Assembly (NCBI GenBank): GCA_023653785.1
Contig: JAMKCH010011800.1
Coordinates: forward strand, 1 to 64,000
Source of the DNA: Ophioderma brevispina
Lineage: Eukaryota > Echinodermata > Ophiuroidea > Amphilepidida > Ophiodermatidae
Length of the DNA: 64,000 nucleotides
Reading direction: 5' to 3'
The notes below the pieces were generated by a model that saw nothing but the letters and a program-made list of their open reading frames with translations, was not told the origin of the DNA and searched no databases. The translations under genes and the position numbers were made by a program. This document shows, in pieces, positions 41,201-53,200 of the stretch (positions within the stretch are counted from its first letter, which is position 1; each line of letters opens with the position of its first letter).

Positions 41201-44200
41201 GCGCCTAAATTTGGTAAAATGGGTCCTGCGGGTGACTTGATTTCTGGAATCATATCCTAAAATATCGACTCTACCTTTATGAACTTCTCAGGGACAGTAG
41301 CTAACAGTCATATCTTACCTTACACAACGAACAAGTAGTCATATGCTTTTGTTCAAAACTTATGGCGGCTGGCACCAAGTGCTGCCTTTTTCTTAGGATT
41401 ATGGACAAGTTTATGTTTCTTGCTGGCATTGGTAATACAAAACTGATAACAAAGATCAGGAGAGAAGCTTCGCCAAAAGGTAACTTATTGCTGCTGCTCC
41501 AAACAGCAGCTTTGATTGATGATTTGATTTATCAAATAAGTATTTATATTTTTGTCTTTTTGCAGATATTACTAGGTGGTTTAGTTGGGCTTGCGGCTGC
41601 AAGAAGAAAAACTGCATATACGGTTGGTATCAAATTTGCTTCATACACAAATGCTACGATATAATAGTTTTCAAATTGTAATTTTCTGTTTATTTCCATG
41701 AGAATTGTCGAATTTTCTTTAAACAATAATACATGAATGTCCGTTTTCAAGTCAAAAGTGTTTTTAATAGAAACGATTTCATTATTTTTGTATTTTGTAT
41801 TTTTTCTAATTGTGTCGCCAAATTGACAGTTTTTATGACAACCCCCGCCACCCCCCCCCCCCCCATTGAAAATGCTCTGGGCACGACCCTGCTTCACATT
41901 GTTTGAATTACTCTCTAATCTAAATGCGAACATATATATAGTGACTACAGGATCTCTTCATAAACCTCGGTCTAATACTAGAAGGCCAGATTGCACTAAA
42001 TCGGGGTAACTAGCGAGTAAGCTACTAGTCTAGAAAGTTGAGAGGTATCTCGCGATTTTTCGTGCATCAAATTAAATCGGGGTAACTTTGCTAAACTAGT
42101 AACCAGAGGGTGTATTGATTCCATCCCACAATGCACCAGTTTGGGGAAATTTCACCTCAATAAGGTCATGTGATCCCACAAAATCCTATTCTTAATGCAT
42201 AAAAACCCTGCCCACGAAGCACTAGTACTGATTAATTTCTAGCATGATCATGAAATGTCTTGAACACTTTTTATCCCTAAGTACTGACAAAACACCCTCT
42301 GGCTAGTAACATATCCGACACCCTGGAGTTTCCGTAACCTAACCCATCTGACACTTTTTTCTGACACACTTATGAATTCGGAAACCTTAACGGAATAATT
42401 CTGTGCTTTATTCCGTGAAGGGCTTCCGAATTCATAAGTGTGTCATAAAAAGCGTGTCAGATGGGTCAGGTTACGGAAACTCCCCTACTTTATTCCGGAT
42501 TTTTTTCTTACTCGGTAGTTAGTCATGCTGTAGAGCAAGAGTACCTGCCGAGTAAGTCGCAACATTTATGGTAAGGCCTAAGTGTTATATTGTGAGGTAC
42601 AAAGATAATGTCTTTGTGGATTAATAGGTATATTGAAGTTCAGAATTTATCACAATCAACTTCAATTTGCTGCTTTTATTATTCCCATGAACACAATATT
42701 TTATTCTTTACAAAATCATAATGATAATGATCATTTTTTTTATTAATGGTATGAAAAAAATAACCGTAATTTTATGGACCCCGTGAATTTACGGGAAAAT
42801 ACCGGTATGTTTTATATATTAACGGGCAATTGGCCGTTATTTTACGGGCAATTGACCGTTATTTTACGGGATTTACAGCATTTAAACCGAAAATTTGTAG
42901 CGCCGGTTACAAGATCCCCTCCCTCCTTTGAAATGGAAAATGTTTTGAATCTTTGATCCCAAAGAATTTGAAAATGAGATATTATGCAACATGATATGGC
43001 AGGAATTGTGAAAGTAATTTGACATACATACAATGTCTAAGGTCACTTTCAAATTTTGGGAAATTAATTGTGGCGGACTCTGGCCCAGAGTTACTTTTCC
43101 CCGGCTTTTTCTTTCAAATTTGAAACATGTATCCCAATAATAGTCACAAGTATTTCAGGACACACCCTAAGCTACATGTGTTTTGATAAGGAATATGAAA
43201 GGTAAACCTTAATCAGGTGTTCCATTTACTGTAAACATTTGACATCAAAAATAAGTGTCTGCCACATCTGTACATGTAGCAACACTTTTGTATATGTACT
43301 GTACATGTAGAAGCATGCTGGAACATAATAATTTTCAATTACAATTATTTCAATCAACATTGGTACCCTACACCACTAAAGTATTTAAGGGATAGTAAGT
43401 AACTTTCCTAAAAATTAGATTTCTTTTTTACATAAAAACATTAAGCCTTTCATGGGCTTTGAAATTCCGAGTCAAGAAGAGGGTCTTTCTACATTGCATT
43501 TACATGTAACTGAGTTATAAGAAAAAGTGAAAAATGGAAAGTGCGAACTTAGTATATTACGGTAAATTTGTAGCCCCGGTATGTAGCGTATTCTTTTCCA
43601 GACAAAGTAATTTCGGCAAATCTAGAATAAACCTAATAATTACCTATGGCAGTCTGCTAGTAATTACAACTGAAATTATCGTGTCCATTATTGCTAATGA
43701 TTATAAGCTAAAACTCGCTATAAGGATTTTATGAATTAGATTGAAGGCTTAGGGGCAAACTGGAAGGATTTCAGTCTCGGTGATATTGCCAAGAAATGAA
43801 AAAGATTTATTACTCTTTGAAAAAGGGCTAGCTTTACGCTCTCCAAATATTAAGAATAAAACAGGCAAAGGAAATCTAATCATAGTTTGCCCCAGGTTGA
43901 AATTGATCGTTCAGCAGTCGGAAGGGACCTAAGTCGGAATATTCAACAATGTCAGCCTGAAATTGCTTTTCGTTTTTGAAGGGTAGTGACATTTGAAATA
44001 CAAGACCTTAATTGTTATCATCTCTATTTGTCAAAAATGCCTAACTTTTATCTTATGTGTCCAAAATACCATCAGAGCTTTTCAAATTCACAAAAATTAT
44101 TATATCGACAGTAATGAGTAAAGAAATGCAGGGTTGTTGGATTTAAATCACGTTGAATAAAATCGGTGAGGGGAATCGCGATTAAATCAATGATTTTTTT

Positions 44201-47200
44201 AAAAGCAATCATTAAATCAACTGTTAGGGTTGGTGGAATGGGTGTTGTATTTGGACAAGGATGTTGCGGCCGAGGGTGTTGTAGCTTGAAGGTGTGACCA
44301 GGTTAAAAAGCAAAAATGGCATATAGGGAAATAAATGATATGATAAAAGGTTTCCAAGAGTATGACTAGCCCACACCAACCAAAAAGGGACCGAAAGTAG
44401 CTGCGCCTCTCCAGCCCACCCCTCGATCTCTACTCGCGCGTCGCGCGAGACACTATCTCGGACAAGAGAGCACAAAATAGGAGAGACAGAGAAGCGAATT
44501 GAGTAAGGCAGAAAACAAAGAGAGGAAGGTAGAGAAGAAGAAGGTATGAAATGAGAAAAAGGCGAGAAGAGAATAAGAGAAGAAAGACGAGAAGAGAGAA
44601 CCGAAGGAGAATCTCTCCCCTCTTTTTTTCTTTTCATCTTCTCGCTCACTCTCTCTCTCTCTCACTCTCTCTCTCCACTCCTCTTCTCACTCTCTCTCTC
44701 ACTCTCTCTTCTCACTCTCTCTCTCTCGAATTCTCTCTCTCTCTCACTCTCTCTCTCACTCTCTCTCTCTCATTCTCTCCTTTTATTTATTCTATTTATC
44801 TATAGTGAAAGGATTCCATATGATATGTTTCTATGCATAGAATGAACGTATCTAATAGATGAACTGCCCAGGGGTTTATATTGAATTATATTAATTACTG
44901 TCCACTTCTCACTTTTTAAACGTGTATGGTCTGTGACTGACGAAATGGACGATTGAAATAATTGTTCCTCGTGCCGAGGCTAAGCTTCGGGAAAGGTCAA
45001 TTCTATTACAAAATTAGATCAAGGGCACTATGATGATCATATTCCTACGTAAGAATGAAAAAAAACGGACAAACACTGGGAGTGTAATATAATTATAGAT
45101 ACAAACTTCAGTGAGTTTGTAAATATAAAGTGTCAAAAAAAGTTACTTGTAGAAAAAATATAACTTACTTAAAATGGGCAATGATGTTTTACACTTTCTT
45201 TTTAAATAGAGAACATTTGGTGATTCACTGCCTCGTCCTTAAAAGAGTAGGGATGTTACTAAAATGAAGACCAAGATTCGTGAATATTCCGTGAATTATA
45301 TACACCCTTCAAAATTATTAAATACCAAGGAAACAAGGGGTGTTAATATTAAGATCGGTGAATTGCAAATCGTGGAAACTGCACGTTGGGAATCGAGACC
45401 GAATAACTTTTAGTGACGTGATCACAATCTTTTAATCCACATCTTTGTCATTACCATAATATGATCATACTGCTATTGATATTCCCAATTGAAATAAACA
45501 AAAATTCTTGCAATATTATTTTTCAATTATGTGAACTCGTAATTAGAGAAGACCATCGAAGATATAAATTAATGATCTGATTTTTTCTTTAGTCTGGGTG
45601 AATTAAGAAGGACTAAGACAATTAAACCAACATTGATAACCGGTGTTTTATACAGCAGATTTCCATGCTCTTTAAAGTAAAAACTCATAATAGCCTAGAT
45701 TCAATAAGGTGTTTCAAGCCATCCTGATTGGTAAGGCCTGGGCATATAACAAAATAAATAGATATGTTTTGAGACCAAAGGACTGCGACCAGGGGTCACA
45801 ATATAGTAGTTATTTTGAACAACACAGTACGTAGTTGCAAGATTACACTGAAACAGTCTGTTATAATATTCAGCTGTAGTGATCTCTAAGACATGCCAGT
45901 AGCTCCATGTAGAAAAAACCATCTCGACAGGCATACGTACAATATTATAAAAAATTATGAGAATCTGCTTGAACATATAAATTAGGCTTAAAAGGTTCCA
46001 AATCAATGAGCGGCCAATACTTCATTATTGTGAGCACAAACAAAGCTCTTCATTGACGCCTGTATAACAAATTTTAGTTTAGAGTTACAAGTCACCGACG
46101 CTTAATTCGAGCATGTGTCGGTAAACAATTCGGGTGACTGACCTAAATATACCCACAAGCGAATGTTGTGTACATTTTAGTGTCATGCAAACCATGCTTG
46201 ACCTCGCCCCAACACTTTTCCCCTATCTCGCATATAATTATGACAGCAATCAATAACTCCATTTCAATTCCCCAGTTCAACTTGTTCCACTGCCCGGAAA
46301 TAGCCATGCATCTTTCCATTGTCCACCTATTTTGTAGTGAAAATTCAACCTACTTGCACTTATTACACATGTGGGTTTAAGAATGATCTAAGTAATAAAC
46401 ACCACTAGTTAGATCCTAATAGTCACTTATATCCGCGCATAATCTATCTACCATTATTTAGCTTTTTCAAACCCTCAATTTCCTGGATTGACTCGGGCGC
46501 AACGTACTGGTGACATAAAAAACAACACAACACTTAACACGTAAAGTCTTTATTTAATTCTGTTTTCATCTTCCGATCGCCGAGACCATACCGATTTCCC
46601 ATTACCTTGCGAAATTAATTTTTATCCCACCCGATGTCTAAATGTCTCTCGCATCGTCATGACACACAATACAGAATTTCAAAATCTCCCCCAATCGTAT
46701 CCGCAATATGACGTCACCATTAAGACATGAATAATGACACCGGCGATCTTCATTTGTAAAATGTATTAAGACGTGTGTACGTGGTGAGCCTTCGTGATTT
46801 CGATGAGGCTTCGATTGTGTAATAATAGCAGGAACAAAATTCGACACTCTTTGTGAGGACCCAACAAGGCATTCGTCTACTAGAGAACGAGACAACAAAT
46901 ATATCTGAATGATTTTCCGGGACTTAACAAAATGAGCACTTAAAGCTAACGCTTTTCTATTTCATTGCCCCCTGAGACAGTTCTATAATCATAGCTCCCA
47001 TGTAGAATCACTAGAGAAAATGCACACGTACCATATAATTATGTGATTTTGTGGCCAAAAAGGGATAGTGTCTTCATTTGTGAAAAGGCAGATTGTTTAC
47101 ATTATAATTTGCATCATTTAAGCTTTAAAATGAGACCCAAATGTATGGTTCTTAGCCAATTTCTTTACATGATCAACACGGATGGTCATTATATTTTTAA

Positions 47201-50200
47201 AGCTGGCATGTGAAAATCGACTCTTGGAATACACCTTGCAAAGAAGTGACATTTAAATTGTAGAGAAATCATTAATTAATAATCACCTAACTCAATTATA
47301 TTCTACATTTTTTTCTCAATTAATACTACTATCCAAAAATGTAAAAGTCCAATTTATACAAAAATACTCCATTATTCAGATACCATGAGTTTTAACAATC
47401 TTATAAACTGTTCCGTGCTTTATAGAGCTCATGTAAATGCATTTTTTCATAATTAATTAAAAATACTCGAAACCTAATACATGAAATTCTAGCACTCTGC
47501 TTGCAGATAAAAAAGACTCAAAGTCCATGCCATAAAAGCATCCTATAATGTCATAAAGTTTATTTTAAGCCGCCTTCCAGGTATCGATGAGGCCTGGCAA
47601 AAAACACAAGTGGAACTGTTTATCCGTCAAAATAAAACAATAGGAAATATTACTTCAACTGGCATGTCGTCAAAAAAAAAAAAAAAAACAATATACAACT
47701 ATAGGACTGAGACCAGATGTTTAAAATACGAGTTTCGCTCCTTTAAACATACGAAGGCACGGAAAACTAACCATTACCAAGATCCGCAGAAATACAAACA
47801 GAAACGTTACTTTACGTTAAACACTACCTAACTTTTAATGCCAAATATTATTACAGCTTCTTTACAACGCACGTATGTCACTAGTTTCCCTCTGGAATCA
47901 CCTTAGAAAATGCACACGTACCATGATAATGCAATTACTAAGAATTTGCTTTGTAATAAATGATGCCTTCAAAGTCTAAAAAACCCATAATCAGCCCTAT
48001 AAATTCATAAAGCTATTTTTAGCTTCGGATTCGTTGAGGCCTGTGATAATAACGAAATAAACTCGACACTGAACGCCTTTGCGAACCGAAAAATACCGCA
48101 GGTATGTTACTACAACCAACAGGCATTTATCTATGGAACAAGAACATTAGACTTACTAGCCAAATAAATCTAGCAGAATTAGCTATTTTGAGTGCCCCTG
48201 TTTTTTGGGCGTCGGTGTTGCCTCTCCGGTGCAACTGGCCATAGGCGGGAATTTCATCACGTTCTGGGGTCTCAACCGACAATCAGTGCTTGACGCATAA
48301 CCCCCCGCAGTCGCGCGCGCGCAAGTGGGCTGAAGCCTGCTAAACCTATTACGGGGATCGTCTGCTCATACGGCCACGTAGGGGTATTTAGCCGGCTGAC
48401 TATGTCTTCAGTTGGTAGACTTATGGACCCCTCTTTTTCAACATTCATGCGGGGACAATTGCATATTAATTATAAAGAACATATCCATATGTTTGAATCT
48501 TAAAAAGGAATTTATTATGGGCAAAACAGCCACTTTTTTGAAAAAAATAAAGATGTTGAATGACGCACGCAACGCGTGGCATTGATGGTTTATGTTTAAT
48601 TTTGCTTCGGGGGAACCATTCAGTAAAAAATGACGTACGTATTCCCTACATTGGAAAAAAACAACCGATTATGGTCATCTACGATAACGTCGGTTTTTGA
48701 ATCAGTAGGGAAAAGGTAAATTTTGTACTGTTAGACATACTAAACGGTGTCTTTTGGAAAATTAAGAGCACTTGGGGACAGAGGGTCATCATGTAGCATA
48801 CCTTGTTTAACCACTAGTCGATTTATATATATGGGTCGCCCCCGAAGAGCAAAACTGATACTGATCCCTGACACGTGACCTGGTAACCTGACACGTGACA
48901 CCAAACCATACATCTCGGCTAGCCGTTTATACTACAATACGGCAAAGCCGGCAAGCATTCTTCCGTCTCCTTGTCACAAAAGCGTAATCGAATCAAATGT
49001 GAGCCTATGAACTTGGAAACATTTACATCAATGATAAGCTTTCTCTATAAGCATGAAATACAATGAGAAGTCATATGGTCCCAGGTGGATCAGACGGCTG
49101 AATCATGATCTGAAGGTTGCAGGTTCGAGCCCCGGTGCGGCCATTGTGTCTCGCTTTTTTTTTTCAAGAAATGTAGTATTTTATAGCGCTTTCCACAACG
49201 TCTCAAAGCGCTTAACATTCCGCTGTCACTAGGATTATATCAACCATTTTCACAAATTGAAAATTGGGAGCAATTTAATCAGCACTGTTACATGGTGGAG
49301 TCTGGCCCAATCGCTTTGCCAGAGAGATGGGCACTCTGTATCTTGTGTGCACAGGTCCGTCCCCTTTCCTTTTTAACTGTCGAGCTCGCCAGTACGGTCC
49401 CTTTTTCATTGAAAATATGTAATGAACAATGAATTGTGAATTAGATAGAAAATTAAAATTTAAAATAATTAAGTAAAAAACTAATTTTCAATCATTTTTT
49501 TTTTTTTTACAAATTAACAGCAATTAAAAATTAGGCTACATAAAACTATCAAGTAATAAAAAGAAGTAGAATTATAAATTAAAAAACACAATTACTAATA
49601 TAAGCAATTCAAAAATAAGTATCAAAGAGTTGAATGAACAAAAATCTACACAAATTCAATCAAATAAAAATACAAGTAAATGAAATACAGCAATAAAAAA
49701 CAAAATATTAAAATAAAAAATGACTAAATAGAAAAAATAAAACCATATGAATATGAAACAAAAATAAAACACATTCTAAGCCATAATAAATCTAACATAA
49801 ACATTATAAAATGGATAAAATATGAAAAATACAACAAAAAGAAATTTTCTTTGTAGTAAAGCACCCAAATTATCAACAAAACAAAAACGAAAGAAACAAC
49901 GAGAAAATACCCCACCCCCCCCCCCGCCCATACACACCATGCGGAGAAGTTTTTGAATATATATATATACATGTTAAATTATGCTGATATAGAGCTATAT
50001 AGGTCCTAACTCTACCTGCCGCGGTGACGGTGTTAACAACGACGGGCAAAATTTCGTTATTTTGATCGCTATGGTGCGAATTACAAAGAAAAAATTCTTA
50101 TTCGCACCACCACGGATGCGAATTACAAGACAAGTTTTCTTTATTCCCCCGTTACGATGCGAATTACAGGAAAAGGTTTCTTATTCACACCGCTACGATG

Positions 50201-53200
50201 CGAATTTAAGCCGGAAGACATGCTTATTTCAACACCTTCACCTGTGCGAATAGACCTCTTCCCTAAGCATTATACTGGGCCTCGTTGACACCATCACCAT
50301 GTGATTGGTCACTCAAGCAAAGACTGGCATAGCACCGCATGCTTCTAACTGGATCTTCCTATTCCAATATAGCGCAACTGTTTTACTGATTGGTAATGGG
50401 TTCTTCTGAGCGTCTTGGGTAATCTCATGGTAGGGTGATTAAATGTTTACCATTTGGAAATAAATGTGTGATTTGGAGGCCAAAACTTACCTTGCATGCA
50501 AAAACATTGGGTTTCCGAATTTGACACCCTCAACTTTGTTTCACATCCAAATTTCAAGGTGATGAATTTCAGCTGTGCTTTTATTTGGTTTTGTATTGAA
50601 TGTACACTGTTTAAAGATGCTATATATGTTGAGGGAATTTTTTTAGCTTCTTTTATTTTTCAAATATTCATGTCACAACTCCGAATCTTAGGGGGGCCCT
50701 ATAGGCAAAGTAGGACAGTCCACCCCAACCTCAAAAAATATCATTAAAGTTTCTTGGTTTAGTGGATCGGTAGTATTAACTACCTCTGATTTTCTGTTAA
50801 AGTAGTATTCTGCAGTTACGCTCTTGAGATCAATGATTTTTTGAGGTGCAACATTTTGCACCATGTGGAGTCCCCTCGCAACGTCATGACAACATGCTTT
50901 TTTTGCATGAAACACCTTTGCATTTCTTTCTCCCTTTGACTTGAGTGCTTTTTTATTTAATACCATGATCTGATGACAAATTCAAATTGGGCTTTGTAAA
51001 CCATATATTTAGAAAATAATTTTTTTCGACCTGTCACGTGAATGATATATGCATTGATCTCAGTTTCCATATTAGTAAAAATATGGGACTGAAACTGAGT
51101 CTAGGCAAAGGCTATATTCACGACTGTCGTGCACAAAGTTCTAAATTGGCTATACTACATGACAGTACCACAGGCTTATCATTAAGGCATGACACCATAA
51201 GTTGTAAACACACACCATCAAATTGGTAAATTATGCTAAAGCCATGCAATCATAGAGCTACGCAGTGTAATAATCATTACATTTTGTAAGATGTGCTTAA
51301 AGACTCAAATTTAGGCCCCAGGCCCACGTCCGTTGCCACTGTTTTCATCGTCACTGCTATTAAACGTTTTCACATCATCTGTCTCTTCGTTTTAAATTAC
51401 CTGTGTAACTCAAAACTCCAGAAACTCCCCTGCAAAAGTAATCCTATCAAACATATACCCTTGAACATACGCGCCATGGCTACGAGCTTAATCGCTCGTA
51501 GCCATGCGCAAACCGATACACTCTAATTCAAAACAGCCCTATTATAATTATTATACACCCAAAACGCGTTGCCTCCTGGATTCAATTAATGGCAATACTT
51601 AATACCATGGATCCGCACCTTACCACTACCGCCTCGCTTGCGGCCTAGATCTTCAAACATACTGATTCGCACTCCTCAACTTGGCTTTAGGCTGATCTTA
51701 TGATAACAAAAACGTCATGGGACATATTCCGTTCTGTCGAAGTACTAGCTAAAAAGGGTGGAATTGGATTGTTAATGCATTTGAAATGTATTTTATTAAT
51801 AGCAGGATCGATCAAATTTGCACAGTCGCAAGACTGTTAGGAAGTATTTCTGTCCAAAACATTTAAAGCAGTAAATCGCGCGTTTTGCGGTGCTATCAGT
51901 AGATATGTAACCATCTGTATGCATAACATATTCCATACAGAATGTTTATGCGAGCACTGCATTATGAACAAATACGTCGTTATGTGATGCGGACAATTTA
52001 AGGTTTAGCAAATAAGTCATAGTTCCTGGGTAATCTTTTAGCCCAGTATGCTTTATTGTATTCTCTGTAGGCCACCGGCCCATTGAGAAAATAATATTAA
52101 TTTTACAAATTAATTCTACAAATTTGAGGTTTGAAACTTGGTGAATTTGTTTGTGACATAAACAAAATAGGCAACGTATTTTCTCAAAAAAGTAAAAAGA
52201 GTCCGATATGGTAATGCGTCGTAAGTTGGTCGTATGATATTATGTTAAAGGGACAAACATCATCTTGTTTGGTACGACGGAGCGGACCCTTGTCTTGCTT
52301 TAGAGGGAAATTGGTCCTAGATCTAACAAGAAAAATAACACTACCTCCCTTTTTGCGATGATCTTCAGATTTTCCTCTAGGGACGTAAGGGATTTATCTT
52401 GGCAACAATGCTTGGTAGTCTAGTTACAAAATACGCGATAGTTGAGGAGTTATAATGGTTTGGATATAAATAAAAATGCCTATTTTAAATAAATAAGATA
52501 AATTTTCAATACATTGGTCAGGTGGTGTATTTCATTTTCTGTTTTTCACGCACAAATAAATCGACTAAAGAAAAGCGATAAGGGTACAAAATTAGGTTAT
52601 GGATCGTCATTGTAGGCTGCATTACCGCCCAGGTTACTCGACCGTAATAATTTAGGCTACTTAATGGGGTTAAAAACTTACTGCAGCTGTACGGCTGAAG
52701 ATTTTATTGCACCGAAGTTCTTTACTAAACAAATGAACTAAGGCAAATAAATGTGTGTTCTGTATCCTACATATATCTCATGCCAAAACAAACCAAGGTT
52801 GGTACACTGTTAGAAAAAATAACGTTTTATAACGATAGAATACCGGAATCCCAGCTGCCAGTATTCTACCGTTAAAATATGGTGCATCGTAGAAAGTAAA
52901 GTTACTGTGTTTAAGAGATTATTGTGCATTGTGATGACTTTAACACAAAATATGTGTTTTCTTCATACTAACATCGATAAAACATCAAAACTTCTCTTCA
53001 TTCATAACGGCAAATTCATCTTTAGGGTTGTTGTTATTTAACGGGAGAATACCGGCAGCAGGATTCCGGTACTTTACCGTTAAATAACAGCAATTTTTAA
53101 AAGTGTAGAGGAGCGAACACCTATAGATATCGATGGACACATTTTGGACGTAACACCTATAGATGATATCTATCGATCCTCTACCAACCTTGGCTTGTTA

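Larger units (their letters stand above)
24809..41565 (+). other. Intron 1 of the TMEM196-like gene
   Basis: About 16.8 kb between a GTAAGT donor and a TTGCAG acceptor. It contains CA and TG microsatellites, a duplicated 440-bp unit, inverted-end elements at 29.3-30.4, 35.4-36.3 and 40.5-41.4 kb, a tandem duplication with a TIR element at 37.9-39.1 kb, and otherwise AT-rich DNA. The longest non-repeat ORFs here (25465-25899 minus, 34570-34968 minus) have no recognisable domains. Confidence 0.7.

Noticed and set aside
44224..44649. 141-codon minus-strand ORF rich in Ser and Phe
   Set aside because: It is a translation of the purine/pyrimidine block, so it is a composition artefact.
48200..48420. 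U1, U2 or 5S RNA gene
   Set aside because: None of the expected core sequences or box elements are present on either strand.
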